Part shown: one piece after another, positions 26,253 through 35,139 of the stretch | Layout: each line of letters opens with the position of its first letter | How positions within the stretch are numbered: the first letter of the stretch is position 1 | From: an uncultured Planctomycetaceae bacterium | Lineage (GTDB): Bacteria; Planctomycetota; Planctomycetia; Pirellulales; Pirellulaceae | Assembly (NCBI GenBank): GCA_937967665.1 | Contig: CALBSZ010000168.1 | Span: forward strand, 1 to 49,064 | Direction: 5' to 3' | DNA length: 49,064 nt | Position numbers and translations under genes: made by a program | The notes under the pieces: model-generated | Told to the model about the DNA's origin: nothing | Databases searched by the model: none | The model's input: the letters and a program-made list of their open reading frames with translations, nothing else

Positions 26253-28163
26253 ATGGCAAAAAAGCAAGAAGCGAACGGCAACGGATTGTTCAAGAACTGG
26301 AAATCGCATCTTTCGCTGCTGTTTGGAGCAGTCTTGCTCGTCGCGGTTTGCGTCGCCATCCGCGCCTATTGGGGACCGGGACCGGTCCAGGCGCAAGCGC
26401 CGATTTCCACGGCTCGCGCCGCCAGTGCCGCGGCCGCTCCGAAGCAGGCTTCCAATCCGAACGCACCGCCGTCGGTGATGGCGGTGGTGAACGGCCATCA
26501 GATCACGCGGCAGGACCTGGCGCGCGAATGCCTGCGCCGCTACGGCGAAGAGATCCTCGAATCGATCGTGAATCAACATTTGATCTTGCAGGCCTGCCGC
26601 GACAAGCAGATCCAGATCACGCAGCAGGATGTGGAAGACGAGATCACGCGCATCGCTTCGAAGTTCGGTTTGTCAGTGGACCGCTGGCTGCAGATGCTGG
26701 ACAGCGAACGCAACATCCCAGCGAGCAAGTACCGCGCCGAAATCGTTTGGCCCATGCTGGCCCTGCGCCGACTCGCTGCCAGCGAGATTGTTGTCACGCA
26801 GCAGGAACTGAACGAGGCCTACGAATCGGAATATGGCCCGCAGGTTGAAGCGCGGATGATCGTCCTGAGCCAACTGGATGCGGCGCAGGACTGGCAGAAA
26901 TACCTGGCGGCCCACCCCAGTACGTTTGCCGAACAGGCCAAGAAAGTTTCGGAAGATACCAGCAGCGCCAGCGTTGGCGGCATCATTCCGCCGATTCGCC
27001 GGCACGTTGGCGATCCTGAAGTCGAAAAGGTGGCGTTCGCGCTGCGGGAAGGGGAAGTGTCGCCGGTCATCCAGGTCGGCAATCAGTACATCATTTTGAA
27101 ATGCGAACGGCATCTGCCGGCGACCAAGGTCGACCCCAAGAATCAGCTTGCCATCTCCAACCAGCTGACCCAGCGCATCGAAGACCACAAACTGCGCGAG
27201 GCCTCGGGGAAGATTTTCGCAGAGCTGCAACAGCGAGCTGATATCGTCAACGTCTACAACGACGCAGCCAAACAGCAGCAGTATCCTGGCGTCGCCGCGC
27301 TGGTCAACGGCAAGCAAATCACGATTCAGCAGTTGTCGGAAGAATGCATCAGCCGTCACGGAATGGAGATCCTGGATGGCGAGATCAATCGGTCTCTACT
27401 GGTGCAGGCGTTGCAGCAAGCCAATATTGCCGTTACCGACCAGGACATCGACGCGGAGATCGCGCGGGCGGCCGAATCTTACGGCTATATCAACAAAGAT
27501 CAAACTCCCAATACCGAGGCCTGGCTGGCTGCGGTCACGGAACCGGAGGGCCTGACCGTGGACCTGTATGTCCGCGACGCCGTCTGGCCGACGGTGGCCC
27601 TCAAGAATCTGGTAAAGTCAGGCGTGGTGGTGGATCAAACCGACATGCAGAAGGGCTTTGAATCCAACTACGGCGAACGCGTGCAAGTGCTGGCAATCGT
27701 ACTCAGCAACCATCGCCAGGCACAGAAGGTTTGGGAGATGGCACGGAACAACCCCACCGACCATTTCTTCGGCGAGTTGGCTCACGAATACTCTGTGGAA
27801 CCGGCGTCGCGCGCCAACAACGGCCGCGTGCCTCCGATTCGTCGCTACAGCGGACAGCCGAATGTGGAGGAGGCAGCCTTCAAATTGAAGCCCGGTCAAC
27901 TCTCCCAGATCATCGCTGTGGCCGACCAGTTCATCATCCTGCGTTGCCTGGGCCGCACGGAACCGGTTGTGTCCCCCGAGGAGTTTGATGACGTGAAGGG
28001 GGAATTGCAGCGCGATCTCTACGAAAAGAAGCTGCGGATCGCCATGGCAAAAAAGTTTGAGCAGTTGCGCGAGGCAGCTCAAATCGACAACTTCCTGGCC
28101 GGCACCACGCAATCCCGTTCGCAAGTTCGACAGGCCTCGGCCACCGCGCCCGTCGCCCGCTAG
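26253..28163 (+). CDS. Membrane-anchored peptidyl-prolyl isomerase with two PpiC units
   Basis: A 636-residue SurA/PrsA-like folding factor. An N-terminal anchor (HLSLLFGAVLLVAVCVAI, about 15-32) faces the rest outward. Two homologous halves follow, each with an N-terminal chaperone part and a parvulin part. The pairs are: SVMAVVNGHQITRQDLARECLRRYGEEILE with GVAALVNGKQITIQQLSEECISRHGMEILD (in parts), and IPPIRRHVGDPEVEKVAFALREGEVSPVIQVGNQYIILKC with the later PPIRRYSGQPNVEEAAFKLKPGQLSQII block. This is an internal duplication of about 300 residues. GGAG sits about 9 bases before the ATG and a good promoter lies upstream. The role is probably folding of exported proteins. Confidence 0.9.
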   Translation: MAKKQEANGNGLFKNWKSHLSLLFGAVLLVAVCVAIRAYWGPGPVQAQAPISTARAASAAAAPKQASNPNAPPSVMAVVNGHQITRQDLARECLRRYGEEILESIVNQHLILQACRDKQIQITQQDVEDEITRIASKFGLSVDRWLQMLDSERNIPASKYRAEIVWPMLALRRLAASEIVVTQQELNEAYESEYGPQVEARMIVLSQLDAAQDWQKYLAAHPSTFAEQAKKVSEDTSSASVGGIIPPIRRHVGDPEVEKVAFALREGEVSPVIQVGNQYIILKCERHLPATKVDPKNQLAISNQLTQRIEDHKLREASGKIFAELQQRADIVNVYNDAAKQQQYPGVAALVNGKQITIQQLSEECISRHGMEILDGEINRSLLVQALQQANIAVTDQDIDAEIARAAESYGYINKDQTPNTEAWLAAVTEPEGLTVDLYVRDAVWPTVALKNLVKSGVVVDQTDMQKGFESNYGERVQVLAIVLSNHRQAQKVWEMARNNPTDHFFGELAHEYSVEPASRANNGRVPPIRRYSGQPNVEEAAFKLKPGQLSQIIAVADQFIILRCLGRTEPVVSPEEFDDVKGELQRDLYEKKLRIAMAKKFEQLREAAQIDNFLAGTTQSRSQVRQASATAPVAR

Positions 28164-28305
28164 GCTTCTTGCCGGCCTTGACACTGAAAGTTGGTGGCGT
28201 GGCGTACGCTTCCAGCTTGCGATGTTCCGTAGGAACCTTCTGCGGCGGACAGGATGCCCGCCCTACCTTGACGCCTCTGCCCAGTATTGCGGGGAATGAT
28301 GCTGC
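28164..28305. other. Convergent gap with repeat-like fragments
   Basis: This short gap between two convergent genes contains GTGGCGTACGCTTCCAGCTT and GGCGGACAGGATGCCCGCCC, which look like pieces of dispersed intergenic repeats and not coding sequence. No T-rich terminator is visible. Confidence 0.3.
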
Positions 28306-29664
28306 CTATCGCGGTGTGGGCATGGCGGCGTTGACTTCTTCACGCCAGGCGGCGAGTTGCTGTTGAAGCTGGCGGGCGAGTTCCCTTTTCTGGCCGGCCA
28401 GATTGTGCTGTTCGCCGAGGTCGGTAGTCAGGTCGTAGAGTTCCACAGACTGATCGTCAAATCGCTCGATCAATTTGAATCGGCCCTGGCGAATGGCGCC
28501 GCCCAAGCGATTCGAACGGTGCCACGCGTAGTTGGGGTAGTGGAAGTAAAGGGCGTCTCGGCCGAGCGTTGGGTGGTCAGCAAATAGCGGGGTGAGGCTG
28601 ACACCGTCGAACGTTTCTTCTTTGCCGAGAACCCCTGCCGCGTCCAGCATCGTTGGATAGAAGTCCATGCTGATGACCGGTTCGCTGCACTCCGTCGCCG
28701 GTTTGACGCGGCCCGGCCAGCGAATGATCAAGGGGACGCGAATGCCCCCTTCGTACAAGTGCCCTTTGGCAGCGCGCAGCGGACGGTTGTCGGCGACCCC
28801 GCCGAATCCTCCGTTATCCGACGTGAAGACGACCAATGTGTCGTCGGACAATCCGAACTCGTCCAAAGAATGCAAGACGCGCCCAATCGCTCGATCCATG
28901 CCCTCGATCATGGCCCCATAGCGTGTGTCGTTCAGTCCCGGACCGGTTCGCGTGGCGTACTTGTCCAGCAAAGCCTGCGGCGCTTCCATGGGCCAGTGCA
29001 CCGTGTAGTTCCACAAGCAGACGAGGAACGGCTTGTCGCGCCGCGTGCGCATGAATTCAATGGCTTCGTCCGCCAGGCGGTCCGGCAGGTAGTCGCCTGG
29101 CTGTCGGTTGGTGATGGTCGGAATCCGGTAAGGATCGAAGAACGTCGGCGGACCGCCGAACGAGCAGCCGCCCACGTTGACTTCGAAGCCGTGCCGGTCC
29201 GGATAATAGTCCGGCTCTTCCCGCGACGTCAAATGCCACTTGCCGAAGAAGCCGGTATCGTACCCGGCCTGCCGCAGTCGTTCCGCGATCGTGACGTAAT
29301 CGTGCGACAACCGCTCGACGGTCGCGGCGGGGGCGAGCGTGGCGTTGGGGGGCGTGAATTGTGGGCGGTCCGGCATGTGATTCGTAATGCGGACGCGTGC
29401 CGGTGCCAGGCCGGTTGCGATGGCGGCCCGCGTCGGCGAGCAAACCGGAGCCGCCGCGTAGGCGTCGGTGAATCGCATTCCCTGCCGCGACAGTTGGTCG
29501 ATATGCGGCGTCTCGACCAGCCGGTTTCCCTGGCAGGCCAGGTCCATCCAGCCCAGGTCATCGATCAAGATGAAGAGGATATTTGGCGGTTTCGCATCGG
29601 CACGGTTGACCGGCACGAGCACCGCCGCGGTCAGGAACACAAGGCAGGCATGGACAAACTTCAC
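28306..29664 (-). CDS. Exported sulfatase (formylglycine type)
   Basis: Sulfatase of 452 residues that hydrolyses sulfate esters, probably of polysaccharides, outside the cytoplasm. A GTG start at 29664 is chosen: GGGGAG lies 7 bases before it and it opens a signal peptide (MKFVHACLVFLTAAVLVPVNRADA). Longer forms add 75 unlikely residues. The calcium site is in ILIDDLGWMD, and the formylglycine motif is CSPTRAA (Cys75), giving a CxPxR site for maturation by an FGE enzyme. Further family blocks: GKWHLTSR, VVFTSDNGGFGG, GGIRVPLIIRWPG. An FGE gene is not in the window. The neighbouring sugar isomerase is divergent. Confidence 0.93.
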   Translation of the reverse strand: MKFVHACLVFLTAAVLVPVNRADAKPPNILFILIDDLGWMDLACQGNRLVETPHIDQLSRQGMRFTDAYAAAPVCSPTRAAIATGLAPARVRITNHMPDRPQFTPPNATLAPAATVERLSHDYVTIAERLRQAGYDTGFFGKWHLTSREEPDYYPDRHGFEVNVGGCSFGGPPTFFDPYRIPTITNRQPGDYLPDRLADEAIEFMRTRRDKPFLVCLWNYTVHWPMEAPQALLDKYATRTGPGLNDTRYGAMIEGMDRAIGRVLHSLDEFGLSDDTLVVFTSDNGGFGGVADNRPLRAAKGHLYEGGIRVPLIIRWPGRVKPATECSEPVISMDFYPTMLDAAGVLGKEETFDGVSLTPLFADHPTLGRDALYFHYPNYAWHRSNRLGGAIRQGRFKLIERFDDQSVELYDLTTDLGEQHNLAGQKRELARQLQQQLAAWREEVNAAMPTPR

Positions 29665-29807
29665 GCGGTATCTCCCCTGGCATGAATCGTGATGCAAATC
29701 GGACCGTGACCCGTACGCACAATCGGTTGAGGGCACGAACTTGTATTTTGGCATACCATGAACGAGAATGTCAGCGGGACGAAACGTTTTTTCGTAGGCA
29801 ATACTAA

Positions 29808-29878
29808 TTGGACAGCGCCAACTTTGCGGCAAGACGCAAGAATACAAGCACGTAGCGCAAGCAAGTGTAGCCGGACGT
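29808..29878 (+). repeat. 71-bp dispersed repeat, copy B
   Basis: Ungapped match to the reverse complement of 1516-1586, about 60 of 71 bases. Near its right end, AGCGCAAGCAAGTG is also an imperfect inverted repeat of CACTCGTTTGCGTTGCGCGC just downstream (29889-29908), giving a hairpin-capable end. It lies in the 295-bp divergent gap between the sulfatase and the sugar isomerase. Confidence 0.65.
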
Positions 29879-29959
29879 CGGTAGCCCACTCGTTTGCGTT
29901 GCGCGCTTATATGAGGACGGAACCTGGCGTTATCGGACTAAATTCCATGTGGAGTCATC

Positions 29960-30853
29960 ATGCGGCGTCGAGATTTCCTCAGTCAGTCGGCCTTGGCCCT
30001 TACCGCCACGACGTGTCTTCAGCCGCGGCTAACCGCTTCGGAACCCGTGAAACGAAACGGAGAACCGAAGTTCAAATTCAGTCTCGCCGCGTACAGTTAC
30101 CGTAGACTGCTCAGCGGTAGCGTTGCCAAACTGACGATGTCTGATTTTATTAACGACTGCGCCGAGATGCAGTTGGAAGGGACCGAACTCACGTCGTACT
30201 ACTTCCCGAATCCCACGACACCGGAATACCTGCGCCGGCTCAAGCGACAATGTTTTCAGCTCGGCCTGGACGTTTCAGGCACGGCCGTGGGTAACGATTT
30301 CGGTCATCCCGCCGGCAAGGCGCGCGAGGAAAACATCGCGAATGTCAAACGCTGGATCGAGTACGCCGAAATCCTCGGCGCGCCGGTGATACGCGTGTTT
30401 GCGGGACATGTCAAAAGCGGCATCAGTCCAGAGGAAAGCCATCGCCTGATGGTCGCTGGACTGGAGGAATGCTGCGCGTATGCGGGGCAACACGGCATTC
30501 ACCTGGCTTTGGAAAACCACGGCGGTCCTACGGCCACGGCGGACGGCTTGTTGTCACTGGTGAAGGATGTCGACAGTCCCTGGTTCGGCGTCAACTTGGA
30601 CACCGGCAACTTCCATACGGACGACATCTACGGCGACTTGGCCCGCTGCGCGCCTTATGCCATCAACGTGCAAGTGAAGGTCGTCGTAACGGGCGCCAAT
30701 CGAAAGAAGGAGCCCGCCGATTTCGGTCGCCTGGCGGAGATCCTGCGCGGCGTGGGCTACCGCGGCTACGTGGTGCTCGAGTACGAAGAATCCGGCGATC
30801 CCCGCGTCGAATGCCCCAAGTTCCTCGACCAGCTCCGCGACGCGTTCCTGTAG
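29960..30853 (+). CDS. Tat-exported sugar phosphate isomerase/epimerase
   Basis: A 297-residue TIM-barrel protein of the xylose-isomerase-like family. It opens with MRRRDFLSQSALALTATTC, a Tat signal, so it acts outside the cytoplasm, unlike the cytoplasmic relative at 7251. Probable metal-site residues are in HLALENHGG, GVNLDTGNFH, INVQVKVVV and VLEYEESGDP. GGAG five bases upstream supports the ATG. It lies between two sulfatase loci and may process released sugars; the substrate is unknown. Confidence 0.87.
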   Translation: MRRRDFLSQSALALTATTCLQPRLTASEPVKRNGEPKFKFSLAAYSYRRLLSGSVAKLTMSDFINDCAEMQLEGTELTSYYFPNPTTPEYLRRLKRQCFQLGLDVSGTAVGNDFGHPAGKAREENIANVKRWIEYAEILGAPVIRVFAGHVKSGISPEESHRLMVAGLEECCAYAGQHGIHLALENHGGPTATADGLLSLVKDVDSPWFGVNLDTGNFHTDDIYGDLARCAPYAINVQVKVVVTGANRKKEPADFGRLAEILRGVGYRGYVVLEYEESGDPRVECPKFLDQLRDAFL

Positions 30854-31135
30854 AACAATGAAACAATGAATGGAATGATGGGAGCAGGTCTCGTTTCGGT
30901 TGCACATTTCGATTGCATTCGAGATTGGCCTACTCCGCCGACTTTACTGCTATGTTGTTCGGGCCAGCCACTTTCAGCCAGGCTTCCGTTTCGGCCAGCC
31001 GTGCGGGCGTGACGTCCCGTGCGGGGGTGAGAAGCGCCTGGTCCAGGCTGGATTCGCGAACGACCTGTGAAAGATTACGACGCGATACGATCGTCAGAGC
31101 CCTTGATTGCCCGGGCTCCTGTGGAAAGGCATCTC

Positions 31136-32431
31136 ATGAAATCGACACGAAGCTATCTCAATCTCGCGTTCTCTTTGGTTCTGGTGTGTATTACTCCAAC
31201 GCTGTCCGCCTCAGCAGCCGATCAACCAGTCCAGGTCTTTATTCTCGCCGGGCAGTCCAACATGGTTGGCCATGGCAAGACTCGGGATGGGCTCAATCCT
31301 GAGTACGATCAGAATCAACCGCAGTCGGCGACGAATCGCCGTGAGATTCCGGGAGGAATCGGAGGCTTGGCCTGGGCGGTCAAGACGATGCCCGAAACCT
31401 TCGGGCCGCAGGGGACCGACCCACTGGTTGACGGCGACGGCGAGTGGCTCGTCCGCGATGACGTGAGTGTCTACTCCCGCATTGAGGTCTTCAAGGACAA
31501 GAAGAATCCCGGACAACTGACGGAGGGTCACACCGAGAAGGGACGTCACACCGTCGGCTTCGGCAAAGGGAATTGGAACGGACCGGAGTACGGCTTCGGA
31601 CATGTCGTCGGCAACGCGCTGGAGCAGGATGTATTGCTCATCAAGGTCGCGACCGGCGGGACGAGTCTGCAGACCGACTGGCGGTCGCCAACCGCCGTAG
31701 CCAGTAGGGGTGGCGAGGTCGGTTACATGTGGCCCCACATGCTCCGCACGGTGAAGCACGTGTTGGGCAATCTCGGCACCGAGTTCCCCAAGTACGCGGG
31801 ACGGGACTACGAGGTCGCGGGCTTCGGATGGCATCAGGGGTGGAACGACCGCACCGAGAAAGGTGTCGCTGATTACGAAGCCAATCTGGTCGACCTGATC
31901 ACGGACGTGCGGAGCGAGTTCGGCAAGGACCTGCCCTTTGTCATCGCGAATACCGGGATCGGCGGCGCCGAGGTGAAGGGCGTCGGGCTGGACCTGATCA
32001 ACGCCCAGGGCGCAGTTGCCGACTTCGAGAAGTACCCCGGCCACAAGGGAAACGTTGCGGTGGTCGATACGCGACCGATGTACCGCGACAAGTCCGAGTC
32101 ACCTTCGGGTTTTGGCTACCACTGGAACCACAACGGTATCACGCACTACGAGATCGGCGCGGGGATGGGGAAGGCCATGATCAAACTCCTCAAGTCGAAA
32201 GAGCAGTTGCGGATCTGCTTGTCATTCGCCAGATCCTGTCCGCTCAGATCGTCAACCCAAACTCAAAGGAGATTACTTCGTGAGAATACCCGTCGCCTTC
32301 GTGCTTGTTTTCCTATCTCTGGTGTCGTCCGCAGTTGCCGACGCCAAAAAGCCGCTCAAGGTCTTCATCCTGGTCGGTCAATCCAATATGGAAGGTCACG
32401 CGAAAGTCGAGACGTTCGATTATATCGGTGA
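31136..32431 (+). CDS. SASA-type carbohydrate esterase with read-through tail
   Basis: Secreted acetylesterase of the SASA/CE6-like SGNH family, which removes acetyl groups from sugars. The signal peptide is MKSTRSYLNLAFSLVLVCITPTLSA (in parts) and the nucleophile is Ser41 in LAGQSNM. The probable catalytic His is in FGYHWNHNGITHYEIG, after which the fold normally ends at GMGKAMIKLL (codon about 350). Here no stop follows: about 80 further residues with no family character run to 32431, overlapping the next gene by 152 bp in another frame. Either the stop was lost or there is a frameshift near 32195; a shift into the third frame would end at TGA 32281-32283, giving a normal 4-base GTGA overlap. 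Confidence 0.8.
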   Translation: MKSTRSYLNLAFSLVLVCITPTLSASAADQPVQVFILAGQSNMVGHGKTRDGLNPEYDQNQPQSATNRREIPGGIGGLAWAVKTMPETFGPQGTDPLVDGDGEWLVRDDVSVYSRIEVFKDKKNPGQLTEGHTEKGRHTVGFGKGNWNGPEYGFGHVVGNALEQDVLLIKVATGGTSLQTDWRSPTAVASRGGEVGYMWPHMLRTVKHVLGNLGTEFPKYAGRDYEVAGFGWHQGWNDRTEKGVADYEANLVDLITDVRSEFGKDLPFVIANTGIGGAEVKGVGLDLINAQGAVADFEKYPGHKGNVAVVDTRPMYRDKSESPSGFGYHWNHNGITHYEIGAGMGKAMIKLLKSKEQLRICLSFARSCPLRSSTQTQRRLLRENTRRLRACFPISGVVRSCRRQKAAQGLHPGRSIQYGRSRESRDVRLYR

Positions 32432-33512
32432 CGATCCGAAGACCGCCCCGCTTCTGAAGAAAATGCGAAACGCGGATGGCACTCCACGCATCTGCGATGG
32501 GGCTTGGATTTCCTATCTCACAGGGCGCAGAGGAGAAAATAGCGAGGGATATGGCAAGCTCACTGCTGGTTATGGGTCGAGGCCCAACCCGTCTGAAGAC
32601 GGCGGCAAGATTGGTCCCGAGTTTACGTTTGGTATCACGATGGACGAAGCGTTCGAGGAGCCCGTTCTGATCATCAAGACGGCCTGGGGCGGCAAGTCTC
32701 TCTTCTACGACTTCCGTCCGCCGAGCGCCGGCGTGTACCCACGGACGGAGAACGACATTGAGAAGGAGCGCCGCCCCGAAAGTGGTTCAGGCCACTACTA
32801 CCGGCTGATGCTGAAGCACGTCAAATACGTGCTCAGCGACATCGGTCGCATCGTTCCGGACTATGATCCCAAGCAGGGACATGAAATCTCCGGCTTCGTC
32901 TGGTTCCAGGGCTTCAACGACATGGTCAATCGTGACGTCTACCCGGTTCTGCCAAAGGATGCCTCCGGCAATCGGTTCACCAAATACAGCGAATGGATGG
33001 CCCACTTCATTCGTGACGTACGCAAGGATCTCGACGCCCCGAAGATGCCGTTTGTGATCGGCGTCATGGGCGTAGGTGGCAAAGACGCGAACGAGGGAAA
33101 CTTGGAGTTTCGCAAGGCGATGGCCGCACCTGCCGCGCTGCCAGAGTTCAAGGGCAACGTCATGGCAGTCCCCACGTCGCCGTTTTGGGATGAGCCGCTC
33201 GCCGCCATCCAGGCAAAGTACCAGAAAGTAAGACAGATGGCTTATCTGCTGAGGACAGAGAACAAGAACGCTGCTAACGCTAATGTTTCTATGTCAAAGG
33301 AGTAGAAGCGAGAATACGTGCGAAAGTACGAAGCGGAATTCGTATGCCAGAAGGAAGTTGCCCTCCGGGCACGTGGAGCATCCAATGCCGGTTATCACTA
33401 TCTGGGATGCGCCAAAACCTTCGCACTCATCGGCAAGGCGTTTGCAGAGGCCATTCTTGAGATGCGGGACCAGCAGAACAAGATCAATGAAAAAGAATCG
33501 CCTACGCCATGA
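32280..33512 (+). pseudogene. SASA-type esterase interrupted by an in-frame TAG
   Basis: Second SASA esterase, related to the preceding one. A GTG start (32280) follows AAAGGAG by 8 bases; the signal peptide is MRIPVAFVLVFLSLVSSAVA and the nucleophile is Ser35 in LVGQSNMEGH. The frame meets TAG at 33303-33305 (codon 342), then stays open in the same frame to 33512, encoding KREYVRKYEAE and ALRARGASNAGYHYLGCAK. That tail matches the family's expected end, with the probable catalytic His at codon 373, matching GYHWNH in the neighbour. TAG could arise from CAG (Gln) by one change. The 410-codon frame ends in an ATGA overlap with the sulfatase start. Translation ending at 33305 would give an inactive protein unless read through. 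Confidence 0.85.
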
Positions 33513-35089
33513 CGTTCACACTTGACCGACCCATCTATTGGCTTCTCGTAGTGTGCGCAATCTGCGTTTTCGCGCAGCCTGCAGCGCTGGCTGAGGAGGC
33601 GTCATCATCAAAACGGCCGAATATCGTCTTGTTTCTGGTCGACGATATGGGCTGGCAAGACACCTCCGTGCCGTTTCACACGGAAGTCACCGACTTCAAC
33701 CGTCGCTACCGCACGCCGCACATGGAGCAGCTCGCCAGAGCAGGCATGAAGTTCACCCAGGCATATGCGTGCAGTGTCTGTTCGCCGACACGAGTGAGTC
33801 TAATGACCGGCCTCAACGCCGCTCGACACCGGGTCACCAACTGGACGCTCAGGAAAAATGCGAGCAACGATCGGGGGCACTCACAACTTGCCTTTCCTTT
33901 GTGGAACGTCAATGGACTCAGCCCGGAGCCGGACATCGAGCGGACGGTCCATGCCAAAGCCTTGCCTGCCTATTTGAGCGAAGCCGGCTATCGCACGATC
34001 CATGTCGGGAAGGCCCATTTCGGCGCGATCGGCACTCCCGGAAGTGATCCACGGAACGTCGGCTTCGACGTCAACATCGCTGGCCACGCCGCAGGTGGCC
34101 CCGGCAGCTTTCTAGGGAAGCAGAAGTTCAGCGCCGTATGGCGGAAGGGCGATCGCGTCTGGGATGTGCCCGGTTTGGAGAGCTACCACGGCAAAGACGT
34201 TTTCCTGACGGAAGCACTCACGATCGAAGCCAACAAATCCGTCGACCAGGCGGTTGCGGACGGCAAGCCGTTCTTTCTTTACATGTCGCACTACGCGGTG
34301 CATGTCCCGTTTGCCGTCGATTCCCGGTTCTACCAGAAGTATCGCGATGAAGGCCTCGACCACACGGAAGCCATGTATGCCGCGATGGTCGAAGGGATGG
34401 ACAAGTCACTGGGCGACATTCTGGCCAACGTCGAACGTCACGGGCTGTCCAATGAAACGATCGTGTTGTTCATGTCCGACAACGGCGGACTGAGTGCGCA
34501 CGGCCGCGGTGGAAAACCCCACACGCACAACAAGCCGTTGTCCAGCGGCAAAGGCTCGGCCCACGAGGGTGGCGTCCGCGTCCCCATGATTGTCTCCTGG
34601 CCGGGTGTGACCGAAGCCGATTCAGTTTGCCGGCAGCCCGTGATCATCGAAGACTCTTTTCCCACGATTCTGGAGATGGCCGGTATCCAGCACGCCGAGC
34701 AAGTTGGGGGCGTAGTCGACGGGCGCAGCTTCGTGAATCTTCTGCGAGGCAAACGGGACGAGTCTCGCGAGGATCGACCGCTGATCTGGCACTTTCCGAA
34801 CAACTGGGGGCCGCGTGGACCTGGCATAGGGCCCTCCAGCGCGATCCGGCTGGGCGACTGGAAGCTGATCTATTACCACCAGTCGCAAGACTACGAGTTG
34901 TTCAACTTGGCCGAGGACCTGGGAGAGCAAACCAATCTGGTTGAGCAGCAGCCCGAAGTACGGGACCGCCTGGCTGGAGAACTTGCCAAGTACCTGATCT
35001 CGGTAGCAGCTCAAATGCCAATCAACAAGGCGACCGGCGAGAAGGTCCCCTATCCTGGCTCCGGTGCGAACGCAGGCAAGGATCGCTGA
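33509..35089 (+). CDS. Exported sulfatase (formylglycine type), second copy
   Basis: A 526-residue sulfatase with signal peptide (hydrophobic WLLVVCAICVFAQPAALA). The metal site is in FLVDDMGWQD, the formylglycine motif is CSPTRVS (Cys91), and other blocks are GKAHFGA, FMSDNGGLS, GGVRVPMIVSWPG and IRLGDWKLIYY. It is only distantly similar to the sulfatase at 28306. Its ATG overlaps the end of the interrupted esterase by 4 bases (ATGA), so its translation may depend on ribosomes reaching that end and could be reduced by the TAG upstream. Together with the two esterases it suggests removal of acetyl and sulfate groups from one polysaccharide; this is inference. Confidence 0.93.
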   Translation: MTFTLDRPIYWLLVVCAICVFAQPAALAEEASSSKRPNIVLFLVDDMGWQDTSVPFHTEVTDFNRRYRTPHMEQLARAGMKFTQAYACSVCSPTRVSLMTGLNAARHRVTNWTLRKNASNDRGHSQLAFPLWNVNGLSPEPDIERTVHAKALPAYLSEAGYRTIHVGKAHFGAIGTPGSDPRNVGFDVNIAGHAAGGPGSFLGKQKFSAVWRKGDRVWDVPGLESYHGKDVFLTEALTIEANKSVDQAVADGKPFFLYMSHYAVHVPFAVDSRFYQKYRDEGLDHTEAMYAAMVEGMDKSLGDILANVERHGLSNETIVLFMSDNGGLSAHGRGGKPHTHNKPLSSGKGSAHEGGVRVPMIVSWPGVTEADSVCRQPVIIEDSFPTILEMAGIQHAEQVGGVVDGRSFVNLLRGKRDESREDRPLIWHFPNNWGPRGPGIGPSSAIRLGDWKLIYYHQSQDYELFNLAEDLGEQTNLVEQQPEVRDRLAGELAKYLISVAAQMPINKATGEKVPYPGSGANAGKDR

Positions 35090-35139
35090 GTTGTCGGAAG
35101 TCTCTGCGTATCACGAAGCCGCTCAACTGGGCACGCGGC

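Noticed and set aside
32195..32283. Third-frame tail of the first esterase (ending at TGA 32281-32283) as the true C terminus
   Set aside because: Attractive because it gives a GTGA overlap, but it needs an unseen frameshift and its residues show no family match; kept only as an alternative.
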